Positions 8,614 through 16,704 of a DNA stretch of 64,000 nucleotides are shown piece after piece. The notes beneath the pieces were generated by a model. That model was given only the letters and a program-made list of their open reading frames with translations, made no database searches and had not been told where the DNA came from. Where the stretch lies: NCBI GenBank assembly GCA_963728125.1, contig CAVSIZ010000001.1, forward strand, positions 124,001-188,000. The letters are read 5' to 3'. Source of the stretch: CAWDCV01 sp963728125. GTDB taxonomy: Bacteria; Actinomycetota; Actinomycetes; CAWDCV01. How positions within the stretch are numbered: position 1 is the stretch's first letter; each line of letters opens with the position of its first letter. The position numbers and the translations under genes are program-made.

Positions 8614-9564
8614 GTGCAGCGCTACGGCTTGACCATTCCCCTGGACGGCCTGCCCCTGGCGGAGCAGCGTGATCTCATCGCCGCCCTGCCGGACCTGGGC
8701 TGGACCGACGTGTGGTCCTCCGAGGTCAACGGCGCAGACGCGTTCACGCCGCTTGTGCTGGCCAGCCAGTGGGCGCCGGCACTGCGACTGGGTACGGCCA
8801 TCGTCCCCGTGCACACGCGCGGACCAGCGCTGATCGCCCAGTCCGCGGCGGCACTCGCAGCCGTCGCGCCCGGCCGCGTCGCGCTGGGCATCGGTGCGTC
8901 GTCGCGCGTCATCGTTAGCGATTGGAACGGGCTCGAGTACGAGGCACCGTACGCGCGAGTCCGCGACACGCTGCACTTCCTACGCGCAGCATTGAGCGGC
9001 GACAAGGTGACGGAGTCGTACGACACGTTCTCGGTCCGCGGCTTCCGGCTCGCGCATGCACCTTCGGAGCCCGTACCAGTGCTGCTCGCTGCCCTGCGGC
9101 CGCAGATGCTCCGGCTGGCGTCGACCGAGGCCGACGGCGTAATCCTCAACTGGCTGTCGGCTGACGATGTTGCGCAGGTGTCAACAGTGATCGGCGACGC
9201 GACGGAAGTGGCGGCGCGCATCTTCGTCGCACCATCGACCAACACCGATGCCGTGCGCGCCATGGCGCGGCAGTTCATCGCCGCGTACTTGACCGTTCCG
9301 GCGTACGCCGCTTTCCACGACTGGCTTGGCCGTGCCGACGTCTTGGGCGATATGTGGCGGTTGTGGCGTGACGGCGATCGTCGCGGCGCAGCCAATGCAG
9401 TGCCCGATGCTGTTGTCGACGACCTCATCGTGCACGGCTCGCCGTCGCAGTGCCGCGAGCACGTTGCGCAGTACGTCGAGGCCGGGGTGACCACGCCCAT
9501 CCTTGCGGTACTGCCGACTGGCACCGATCCGCGTCAGGTGATTCATGACCTCGCGCCGAGCTGA
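8614..9564 (+). CDS. LLM-class (luciferase-like) flavin/F420-dependent oxidoreductase
   Basis: A 316-residue TIM-barrel oxidoreductase. Family features are the N-terminal YGLTIPLDG, then WTDVWSSEV, LRLGTAIVPVHTRGP, the segment GRVALGIGASSRV-WNG (typical of F420-binding members), and VPVLLAALRPQML plus EADGVILNWLS in the middle. The C-terminus has GSPSQCREHVAQYVEAGVTTP. Members reduce or oxidise small molecules with F420 or FMN; which cofactor and substrate apply here is not readable. GTG 8614 is 33 bp from the divergent guaA start, so the two share a very short control region. Confidence 0.85.
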   Translation: MQRYGLTIPLDGLPLAEQRDLIAALPDLGWTDVWSSEVNGADAFTPLVLASQWAPALRLGTAIVPVHTRGPALIAQSAAALAAVAPGRVALGIGASSRVIVSDWNGLEYEAPYARVRDTLHFLRAALSGDKVTESYDTFSVRGFRLAHAPSEPVPVLLAALRPQMLRLASTEADGVILNWLSADDVAQVSTVIGDATEVAARIFVAPSTNTDAVRAMARQFIAAYLTVPAYAAFHDWLGRADVLGDMWRLWRDGDRRGAANAVPDAVVDDLIVHGSPSQCREHVAQYVEAGVTTPILAVLPTGTDPRQVIHDLAPS

Positions 9565-9589
9565 TTCACCCCGGGCCTAGCATCGTCGT

Positions 9590-10585
9590 GTGGCGAACAT
9601 GAGCGCCCTGATCGACGTGCAGGACCTGGTCAAGGTGTACGGCGCAGACAACCGTGCCGTCGACGGGATCACCTTCGCTGTCCAACCTGGCGAGCTGTTC
9701 GGTTTCCTCGGGCCGAACGGCGCGGGGAAGACGACCACGATCCGCATCCTGGCCACGCTGCTCGACGCAACGAGCGGTGTCGCGCGGGTAGCCGGGTTCG
9801 ACGTTGCTACGCAGCCGTACGAGGTCCGCCGGCGACTGGGACTCGCGATGCAGACGCCGACACTGGATGCCTTCTCCACCGGGCGCGAAACGTTGGAGCT
9901 TGCCGGCTACCTGCATCGGATGCCTCCCGCCGAGATCAAGAGCCGCGCCGACGAGCTGCTGGAGCTGATGGGCCTGACATCCGTCGCGAAGAAGTTGACC
10001 GGCACCTACTCGGGCGGCATGAAACGGCGGCTCGATCTCGCCAGCGCGCTCGTGCATCGGCCGCAGGTGCTGATCCTCGACGAACCGACGGAGGGCCTCG
10101 ATCCGCAAAGCCGCACGGCACTGTGGGAGGAACTCGAGCGCATCAATGCAGCGGGTACGGCGATGCTGCTCACGACCCATTACATGGAGGAAGCGGATCG
10201 GCTCTGCAGCAGGCTCGCCATCATCGACAACGGCACCATCGTCATCGAGGGCCAGCCCGCGGAGTTGAAACGCAGCATCGGCGCGGACACCGTGATCCTT
10301 CAGCTGGAGTCTGCGGACCCGGAACCGCAGCGTGCGGAGGCGCGTCGCTTGCTCGATGGCCTGGTCGCGGTGGAGGACATCGCCGACCATCCGCTCGGCC
10401 TCAGCCTCGCCGTACCGAATGCCAGCGCCGAGATCCCCTCGCTGCTGCGCCGGCTCGACGGCGCGGGCTTGCACATTGCCGGGCTGCAGATGAGTCAACC
10501 CAGCCTGGACGACGTCTTCCTGAAGTACACCGGTCGGCGTATCCGTGAAGAGGCGGCCGACCAGCCAATCCTCATGGGGTGGTGA
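9590..10585 (+). CDS. ABC transporter ATP-binding protein, daunorubicin-resistance (DrrA) type
   Basis: A 331-residue ATPase subunit. It shows Walker A GPNGAGKTTT, Q-loop region (RLGLAMQTPTLDA), signature TYSGGMKRRLDLASAL, Walker B LILDEPTEGLDP and the H-switch LLTTHYMEEADRL. The extended C-terminal ~100 residues, with the pattern DDVFLKYTGR near the end, are the DrrA-type regulatory domain. It energises export through the membrane partner encoded immediately downstream (start 10593, 7 bp after the stop). The exported substrate is unknown; DrrAB pairs carry drugs, lipids or glycans. The start is GTG 9590, after a typical short leader. Confidence 0.9.
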   Translation: MANMSALIDVQDLVKVYGADNRAVDGITFAVQPGELFGFLGPNGAGKTTTIRILATLLDATSGVARVAGFDVATQPYEVRRRLGLAMQTPTLDAFSTGRETLELAGYLHRMPPAEIKSRADELLELMGLTSVAKKLTGTYSGGMKRRLDLASALVHRPQVLILDEPTEGLDPQSRTALWEELERINAAGTAMLLTTHYMEEADRLCSRLAIIDNGTIVIEGQPAELKRSIGADTVILQLESADPEPQRAEARRLLDGLVAVEDIADHPLGLSLAVPNASAEIPSLLRRLDGAGLHIAGLQMSQPSLDDVFLKYTGRRIREEAADQPILMGW

Positions 10586-10592
10586 CAAATCG

Positions 10593-11363
10593 ATGTCGGG
10601 GATCGCCTATGAGACGTACCACCTCGGATTGCGAACGACCCGCCGGTTCATTCGGGTACCGGCCAACCTGATCAGCATCCTGTTCTTCCCGCTGATCCAG
10701 CTGCTCGTCTTCAGCCAGCTGTATCAGGACATCGTGCAGCTGCCTGGGTTCGGGGGGCAGTCGAGTTACCTCGCCTACCTGGCGCCGGGGCAGGTCGCCT
10801 TCACGGCCTTCATGGCGGTCGCGTGGTCCGGGTACGGCCTGCTCGTCGAATATCGCAACGGGTACATCGACAAGCTGCGTGCCAGCCCGATCCGCCGCTG
10901 GTCGATCCTCGCTGCGGAGATGGTGCCGCTGTTCTTCCAGGCGGCCATCATGTCCGCGATCGTGCTGCTCGTGAGCGTCGCGCTTGGTGCATCGATCGCC
11001 ACCGGGGTCGGCGGCTTCTTTCTCATCGTGGCGCTCGCCGGCATCTTCGGCGTGGCCCTGGCCGGCGCGAGCTTCATCCCGGCGCTGCTGACCAAGAGCG
11101 AGCAAGCGACGTCGACGTTCTCGCTGCTGCTCTTTCCGCTGATGTTCGCGTCGACCGCGTTCGTGCCCGAGGCGCTCATGCCGGGCTGGCTGCGCGTCGT
11201 GAACGACTGGAACCCGATCAGCTACCTCATCGAGGCAATTCGTTCCCTGATGGTGACCGGGTACGACTGGCAGGCGATCGGGACGGCGCTGGTCTCAATC
11301 GGAATCATCGGCGTCATCCTGCAGGTTGCCACGCTCTGGGCCTTCCACCGCCTGGCCCGCTGA
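10593..11363 (+). CDS. ABC-2 type transporter permease, DrrB type
   Basis: A 256-residue membrane subunit with about six hydrophobic segments (near residues 21-41, 55-80, 103-128, 137-162, 167-190 and 222-245). The pattern FFPLIQLLVFSQLY, then YLAPGQVAFTAFM, and FASTAFVPEALMPGWLRVVNDWNPISYLIEAIR is typical of ABC-2 permeases such as DrrB. It pairs with the ATPase directly upstream. Start ATG 10593 (MSGIAYETYH) is preferred over an in-frame start at 10545 that overlaps the ATPase. Confidence 0.88.
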   Translation: MSGIAYETYHLGLRTTRRFIRVPANLISILFFPLIQLLVFSQLYQDIVQLPGFGGQSSYLAYLAPGQVAFTAFMAVAWSGYGLLVEYRNGYIDKLRASPIRRWSILAAEMVPLFFQAAIMSAIVLLVSVALGASIATGVGGFFLIVALAGIFGVALAGASFIPALLTKSEQATSTFSLLLFPLMFASTAFVPEALMPGWLRVVNDWNPISYLIEAIRSLMVTGYDWQAIGTALVSIGIIGVILQVATLWAFHRLAR

Positions 11364-11384
11364 TCGGCGCGCCTTCATGATCGT

Positions 11385-11434
11385 GTGATGCCGAACACGT
11401 GAGCCGCGCGGCGTGTTGTCTGGATTGGCATCAC
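11385..11434. terminator. nested hairpin after the ABC permease, convergent region
   Basis: Outer arms GTGATGCC (11385-11392) and GGCATCAC (11427-11434) are complementary. Inner arms AACACG (11394-11399) and CGTGTT (11412-11417) also pair. It sits between the stop of the permease (11363, plus) and the stop of the amidohydrolase remnant (11456, minus), which fits a bidirectional terminator without a U-tract, as is common in high-GC actinomycetes. Confidence 0.5.
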
Positions 11435-11455
11435 CTGGTGGGCTCGATAGCCACC

Positions 11456-11895
11456 TCACGCTGCGGGAAGGACCTGACGGCCGCGGGCGACCACGGCCAC
11501 GGGGCGGCGGAGGGCGGTGATGTCGGTCAACGGGTTGCCGTCGACCACCAGCAGATCCGCTGCCAGCCCGACGCGCAGGCGGCCGGTTCGGGTGGCGAGT
11601 CCGCATGCGTCCGCGGCGCGGCTGGTGGCGCCGACGAGTGTCTCACTCGCGGGCACGCCGATACCGGCGAGCTCGATCACAGCTTCTGGAAGCACGCCGT
11701 GTCGCTTCGTGGGGTTGATGCCCGAATCCACCCCGGCGATCAGCGCCACGCCTGCGTCGTACAGCGCTCGCACCTGTGGCCGACGTAGCTCCCAGGTCAT
11801 CCCCATCCGGTCGAGAAATTCCTGGATACGTGGGGCGACGGGTACTTCGGGGTCTCGGCCGAGCGTGGGGCAGACGAAGACTGCTGCCGAAGTAG
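11456..11895 (-). pseudogene. amidohydrolase C-terminal remnant
   Basis: The reading frame from about 11895 to 11456 encodes the last ~145 residues of a metal-dependent amidohydrolase: a segment VFVCPTLGRDPEVP, then VALIAGVDSGINP (the metal-ligand Asp region), GVPASETLVGATSRAADACGL and the C-terminal GRLRVGLAADLLVVDGNPLTDI. The first ~270 residues that carry the HxH motif are missing. Upstream, the frame runs straight into a lacI-like gene in a different frame. This is what a deletion fusing two genes would leave. No intact start is present; the first ATG (11806) is internal to the domain. Confidence 0.75.
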
Positions 11896-12327
11896 CTGGT
11901 CGGGACCGTGCAGCGATACGAACAGCGCCCCGTCGATGTGGCCGCCACCGGCGAACCGCGCGAAGCGCCCGCGATCCTCCGCCGAGGCCAGCACGACGAA
12001 GATCAGCTGCCGACGATGCTGTGACACCGTCGTGTGCGCGCCACGAAGCACCGTGGCGAAGAACGGGTCCGCGAAGAAGCGCTCCTCCGTTTCGGCGACC
12101 ACGAAAGCCACCGACTCGCTCCGCTTGGTGACCAGCGCGCGTGCGGCGAGATTGGGGACATAGCCGAGCCGTTCGGCAGCAGCCAGGACCGCCGTCTTGG
12201 CGCGCTCACTGACCTGTGGCGACCCCGACAGCACCCGACTCGCGGTGCCCCGCGAGACACCGGCCTCTGCGGCGACCAGCTCCAGCGTCGGCGCAGCGGG
12301 CCGCCGAGCAGGAGCCTCGTCAACCAT
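11797..12327 (-). pseudogene. LacI-family regulator, truncated after the N-terminal third
   Basis: The N-terminus is an intact LacI HTH: TLELVAAEAGVSRGTASRVLSG, then SERAKTAVLAAAERLGYVPN with the hinge helix AARALV. The start of the effector-binding domain follows (SESVAFVVAETEERFFADPFFATVLRGA) as far as DGALFVSLHGPDQL near 11900. A full LacI protein has about 330 residues; here homology stops at about 142 and the frame then reads out-of-frame amidohydrolase sequence to a stop at 11797. It starts at ATG 12327, overlapping the choD-like stop by 8 bp. It could still produce a free DNA-binding domain, but I treat it as a remnant. Confidence 0.78.
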
Positions 12328-14020
12328 GGCGCGCCTCCTGCGTCAGCGCCGCGGGTGCGCCCTCCGGGACGACCGGAGAGACGGGGGTTACGGCATCCAA
12401 CGCAACGTACGCCGATCCCACGGGCGGTCGCGCATCCGCCTCGCCGCGGTTGGGCCAAAACGACATCGCTCGTTCCGCCAGCGCTGTGATCGTCAGCGCA
12501 GGGTTGACGCCGAGGTTCGCCGACACCGTCGACCCGTCGACGATGTGCAACCCGTCGTACCCGAACACCCGATGCCACGCGTCGATGACACCGGTGCGCG
12601 GGGATGCGCCGATCGGGCAACCACCGATGAAGTGCGCTGTCACCGGACGGTCGAGCAGCTCCGTCACCGAACCGCCCGGATCGCCGCCCATACGGCGCGC
12701 GAGCCGCCGCGTCACGTCGTGAGCCACCGGGATCCAGGTGGGGTTCGGCGGACCGTGCCCCTGCCTGGTCGTCAGCCAACCGAACCGCGTGCGGCTCACG
12801 GTCAACGAGTTGTCGAGCGACTGCATGACAAGCGCAATGACCGATCGTTCCGACCAGTGGCGTACGGACAGGGAGCGCGCGAAGGTCCGCGGGCGTCGTA
12901 CAGCCGCACCGACGAAGCGCACCGAACGCGGCACCCGTGACCCACCGTCGACGAGCACTGTCGTCAGCAAGCCCATCGCGTTCGATCCGTGTCCATATCG
13001 GCACGGCTCGATGTGCGTCGAACCATCGGGGTGGAATGACGACGTGATGGCGACACCGCGGGAGTAGTCAACCTGCCGATCGCGAGCGGACGCGACGAGG
13101 ATGGCTTCGGAATTGGTCCGTGACAGTTCACCTAGTCGTTGCGACAGCTTCGGCAGCACGCCGCGGTCGCGCATGCGATGGAGGAGGCGCTGCGTTCCCA
13201 AGGTGCCGGCGGCGAGGACAACATGCTGCGCACGCATCGTTCGATGCTGCAATCGACCGGGTGGCGAGCTCGGTCGTACGTCGACCACCCACCGGTCGTC
13301 GACCGGTCGAACAGCTGTGACGGTCGTGTCGGGATGCACGACAGCACCGGCGTGTTCGGCAAGGTACAGGTAGTTCTTCACCATGGTGTTCTTTGCGCCG
13401 ATGCGGCATCCGGTCATGCACGATCCGCACTCGATGCAGCTTCGGCGACGTGGTCCGACGCCGCCGAAGAACGGATCCTCGACATCGTCGCCGGGGCGCG
13501 TCCGGGGACGTGCGAAGAGAACGCCGACCGGCGTGCGTCGGTAGGTATGCCCAACGCCCATCTCTTCGGCGATGGCGCGGACATGCTCGTCGGCCGGTGT
13601 TGTCGTCGGATTCTCGGCGACGCCGAGCATGCGCTGCGCCTGGTCGTAGTACCGCGCCAGCTCCGCGCGCCAATCGGTGATGTCGCGCCATTGCGGATCG
13701 TCGTAGAACGGCTGCGGTGGCGTGTACAGCGTGTTGGCGTAGTTGAGCGAGCCACCGCCGACGCCGGCACCCGCTACCACGAGCACATTGCGCAGCAGCG
13801 TCAGGCGCTGCACGCCGTAGCAGCCGAGCCACGGCGCCCACAGCCAGCGGCGCAGGTCCCACGACGTCGTCGGCAGCTCATGGTCGGCGAATCGTCGCCC
13901 CGCCTCGAGAATGCCGACGCGGTAACCCTTTTCGGTGAGGCGCAGTGCTGTGACGGAACCGCCGAAGCCGGATCCCACGACGATGACGTCATAGTCGAGC
14001 TCCGTGGAGGGTCGTGTCAT
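12320..14020 (-). CDS. choD: GMC-family FAD oxidoreductase, ChoD-like
   Basis: A 566-residue flavoprotein. The FAD-binding motif is VVGSGFGGSVTALRLTEKG (glycines at 16-21). Next come TSWDLRRWLWAPWLGCYG, GAGVGGGSLNYANTLY, the Cys cluster CIECGSCMTGCRIGAKNTMVKNYL near residue 220, and the C-terminal GYDGLHIVDGSTVSANLGVNPALTITALAERA. These segments match, from memory, the M. tuberculosis ChoD protein, which also lies next to guaB3. ChoD-type proteins are called cholesterol oxidases, but that activity is not certain for the family. Start ATG 14020 overlaps the aldehyde dehydrogenase stop (ATGA), so the two are co-translated. Confidence 0.85.
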   Translation of the reverse strand: MTRPSTELDYDVIVVGSGFGGSVTALRLTEKGYRVGILEAGRRFADHELPTTSWDLRRWLWAPWLGCYGVQRLTLLRNVLVVAGAGVGGGSLNYANTLYTPPQPFYDDPQWRDITDWRAELARYYDQAQRMLGVAENPTTTPADEHVRAIAEEMGVGHTYRRTPVGVLFARPRTRPGDDVEDPFFGGVGPRRRSCIECGSCMTGCRIGAKNTMVKNYLYLAEHAGAVVHPDTTVTAVRPVDDRWVVDVRPSSPPGRLQHRTMRAQHVVLAAGTLGTQRLLHRMRDRGVLPKLSQRLGELSRTNSEAILVASARDRQVDYSRGVAITSSFHPDGSTHIEPCRYGHGSNAMGLLTTVLVDGGSRVPRSVRFVGAAVRRPRTFARSLSVRHWSERSVIALVMQSLDNSLTVSRTRFGWLTTRQGHGPPNPTWIPVAHDVTRRLARRMGGDPGGSVTELLDRPVTAHFIGGCPIGASPRTGVIDAWHRVFGYDGLHIVDGSTVSANLGVNPALTITALAERAMSFWPNRGEADARPPVGSAYVALDAVTPVSPVVPEGAPAALTQEARHG

Positions 14021-15546
14021 CGCATACCGAGACGCTTGGTCCACTCCAGGTACGTCGTGAACACGCGAGCCCACGTCTCGTTGGAGACACCGGGCGGAGC
14101 GGTGAGTGGTATCAGTCGCTGGACCGCAACCGTCTGCGCATCGGTGTACTTGAGCATGCCCTCGCGTCCGTGCCGGCGGCCGAGGCCGGACTGCTTCATG
14201 CCACCCATGGGCGAGGTGAAGCTGCCGTACGTGGCGTGGTAGGCGTCGTTGACGCCGACGCTGCCTGCTTGAATGCGTTCAGCGAGGCGTCGCCCGTAGG
14301 GGATGTCGCTCGTCCAGACACTCGCGTTGAGGCCGTACTCGGTGTCGTTAGCTCGAGCAACGGCTTCGTCGTCGGTGCTGAACGAGCTCACCGTGACGAC
14401 CGGGCCGAAGGTCTCCTCGCGGCAGACGGCCATCTCTTCGGTGACACCGTCGAGGACGGTGGGCTCGTAGAAGTATGGGCCCAGGTCCGGTCGGGCCCGG
14501 CCACCGGCGAGCACCCGCGCGCCCTTCGCCACGGCTTCGTCGACGTGCGCACTGACAGCATCCAGTTGCCGCTGCGACACCAGTGATCCCATATCGATCG
14601 ACCAGTCGTCACCGGGCCCGATCCGCATCGCTGCCACGCGCTCGGCGAACGCAGTCACGAAGGAGTCGCGCACCCGCTCGTCGACGTAGATGCGCTCCGT
14701 CGAGATGCACAGCTGCCCGGTCGACGTGAAGCATGCGCGGACGGCGCTTTCGGCAGTTCGCTCGATGTCGGCATCGTGCAACACCAGCATCGGGTTCTTG
14801 CCGCCCAGTTCGAGCGACGCTCCTATCAACCGTGCTGCCGCCCGCTGCGCAACGTCGCGTCCAGTCTTCGTCGAACCGGTGAAGCACACATAGTCGGTGG
14901 TGTCGACGATGGCTCCGCCGACAGCCGGCCCGTCACCGAGGACGAGCTGCCACAACTGCTCGGGAAGCCCGGCCTCGATGATCAGGTCGACGAGCCACGC
15001 CGCGGTCAGCGGAACCTGGCTGTCCGGCTTCTGCACGACAGCATTCCCAGCGAGCAGCGCCGCGATCGTGTCACTTGCACCGAGCACCAGCGGGTAGTTC
15101 CAGGGCGAGATGACACCGACGACGCCCTTGGGGCGGTGGTACTCGACGGTTCGCGTGGCGACGGGCATCGCGCCCGCGCGCCGACGTGGCCGCAGGTAGC
15201 CCGGCGCCCGCCGAGCGACGACCCGGGCATTTGCCGCGACGCCGGCCAGTTCCTCGAAGGCCGACGCGCGCGACTTTCCGTTCTCGAGCTGAACCAGGTC
15301 GAGCGCTTCGTGTTGACGCTGCAGGAGCAGATCGTGAAAGCGCAGCACCACCCGCGCGCGATCAGCGACGCTGCGGCTAGCCCACGCCGGCTGTACCTCT
15401 CGTGCGACGGCCACGGCACGCTCGACATCGTGCGGCGTCGACAGCGGAAGATCGGCGATCGGCTTGCCCGTGAATGGCGCATACGTCGTCATCCGGTCCG
15501 GCTGCCCTAAGACGACGAATCGTGACGCCAGCCGCTCCGTGTCCAT
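14017..15546 (-). CDS. gabD2: succinate-semialdehyde dehydrogenase family (GabD2-like) aldehyde dehydrogenase
   Basis: A 509-residue NAD(P)-dependent aldehyde dehydrogenase. It has the cofactor segment GVVGVISPWNYPLVL, KPDSQVPLTA, FTGSTKTGR, the catalytic Glu246 in LELGGKNPM and the nucleophile Cys280 in FTSTGQLCIST. The C-terminus carries GRRHGREGMLKYTDAQT. The GQLCIS and KPDSQ patterns and the overall length fit the GabD2 group (succinate-semialdehyde dehydrogenase, NADP+). It overlaps the downstream choD-like gene by four bases. An alcohol oxidase followed by an aldehyde dehydrogenase suggests a two-step alcohol-to-acid conversion, but the substrate is unknown. Confidence 0.85.
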   Translation of the reverse strand: MDTERLASRFVVLGQPDRMTTYAPFTGKPIADLPLSTPHDVERAVAVAREVQPAWASRSVADRARVVLRFHDLLLQRQHEALDLVQLENGKSRASAFEELAGVAANARVVARRAPGYLRPRRRAGAMPVATRTVEYHRPKGVVGVISPWNYPLVLGASDTIAALLAGNAVVQKPDSQVPLTAAWLVDLIIEAGLPEQLWQLVLGDGPAVGGAIVDTTDYVCFTGSTKTGRDVAQRAAARLIGASLELGGKNPMLVLHDADIERTAESAVRACFTSTGQLCISTERIYVDERVRDSFVTAFAERVAAMRIGPGDDWSIDMGSLVSQRQLDAVSAHVDEAVAKGARVLAGGRARPDLGPYFYEPTVLDGVTEEMAVCREETFGPVVTVSSFSTDDEAVARANDTEYGLNASVWTSDIPYGRRLAERIQAGSVGVNDAYHATYGSFTSPMGGMKQSGLGRRHGREGMLKYTDAQTVAVQRLIPLTAPPGVSNETWARVFTTYLEWTKRLGMR

Positions 15547-15579
15547 GATGCGAGCGTAAACGCTGATCTGTGAGACCCC

Positions 15580-16692
15580 TTATGGCGCGACAGTGACCTC
15601 GACGCGCTGGAACTCCTTGAGCTCGGAGTACCCCGTGGTCGCCATCGCTCGGCGCAGCGCGCCGAACAGGTTCATCGTCCCGTCGGGCACGCTGGATGGG
15701 CCAAGCAGGATCTGCTGCAGCGTCCCGGTCGAGCCGAGCTGCATGCGCACACCGCGCGGCAGCTCCGGGTGATGCGCCTCCGAACCCCAGTGGAAGCCCT
15801 TTCCCGGCGCCTCCACGGCGCGGGCGAGCGGCGAGCCCAGCATGACGGCATCGGCGCCGCAGGCAATCGCCTTGGCCAGGTCGCCGGATGAGCCGACACC
15901 GCCATCCGCGATGACGTGCACGTACCGCCCGCCGGACTCGTCGAGGTAGTCCCGGCGAGCAGCAGCCACGTCAGCAACCGCCGTCGCCATCGGCACCGCG
16001 ACTCCGAGCACCGATGTCGTCGTGTGCGCTGCTCCCCCACCGAATCCCACGAGCACCCCGGCGGCACCGGTCCGCATCAGGTGCAGCGCCGCCTGATAGG
16101 TCGCGCAGCCGCCGACGATCACCGGCACGTCGAGGTCGTAGATGAACTGCTTGAGGTTGAGCGGCTCGGCGCGACTCGACACGTGCTCGGCCGACACCGT
16201 GGTGCCGCGGATGACGAAGATGTCCACGCCAGCGTCGAGCACGGTCTTGTGCAGCTGCGCCGTGCGCTGAGGAGACAGCGCCGCAGCGACCGTCACACCT
16301 GCAGCGCGGATCTCGCGGATCCGAGCCGCCACCAGGTCTTCTTGGATCGGCGGCCCGTACAGCTCCTGCATGCGGCGCGTCGCCTCGACGTCGTCGAGGT
16401 GCGCGATCTCGTCGAGCAACGGCTCCGGATCCTCGTACCGGGTCCACAGGCCCTCGAGATCGAGCACTCCGAGACCGCCGAGGCGGCCTATCTCGATCGC
16501 GCTGGCGGGCGACACCACGCTGTCCATCGGCGACGCGAGCAGCGGCAGCTCGAACCGGTACGCATCGATCTGCCAGGCGATCGAGACGTCCTCAGGATCG
16601 CGCGTGCGTCGGCTCGGGACGATGGCGATGTCGTCGAAGGCGTACGCCGTGCGGCCACGCTTGCCGCGACCGATATCTACCTCTGGACTCAC
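15580..16692 (-). CDS. guaB3: GuaB3-family IMP-dehydrogenase-related protein
   Basis: A 370-residue TIM-barrel protein lacking the CBS-domain pair present in GuaB. It starts RGKRGRTAYAFDDIAIVPSRRTRDP and has PLLASPMDSVVSPASA, the glycine-rich GAAGVLVGFGGGAAHTT where GuaB has its Cys loop, and VIADGGVGSSGDLAKAIACGADAVMLGSPLA. The active-site Cys of GuaB (in GSICTTR) is not present at the equivalent place, a known trait of this actinobacterial group. Its physiological role is less certain than that of GuaB. It lies 12 bp downstream of guaB on the same strand, as in M. tuberculosis. Starts with GTG 16692. Confidence 0.92.
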   Translation of the reverse strand: MSPEVDIGRGKRGRTAYAFDDIAIVPSRRTRDPEDVSIAWQIDAYRFELPLLASPMDSVVSPASAIEIGRLGGLGVLDLEGLWTRYEDPEPLLDEIAHLDDVEATRRMQELYGPPIQEDLVAARIREIRAAGVTVAAALSPQRTAQLHKTVLDAGVDIFVIRGTTVSAEHVSSRAEPLNLKQFIYDLDVPVIVGGCATYQAALHLMRTGAAGVLVGFGGGAAHTTTSVLGVAVPMATAVADVAAARRDYLDESGGRYVHVIADGGVGSSGDLAKAIACGADAVMLGSPLARAVEAPGKGFHWGSEAHHPELPRGVRMQLGSTGTLQQILLGPSSVPDGTMNLFGALRRAMATTGYSELKEFQRVEVTVAP

Positions 16693-16704
16693 GAGACGTG
16701 AACT

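Noticed and set aside
8581..8976. A longer GuaA starting at 8976
   Set aside because: The extra 132 codons overlap the divergent oxidoreductase gene and show no homology. GTG 8580 gives the standard GuaA length and start.
11371..11400. TTCATGATCGTGTG as a decayed repeat family 1 arm
   Set aside because: Only a single short match; no second arm or GGCGTGTCG box. The local structure is better explained by the hairpin at 11385-11434.
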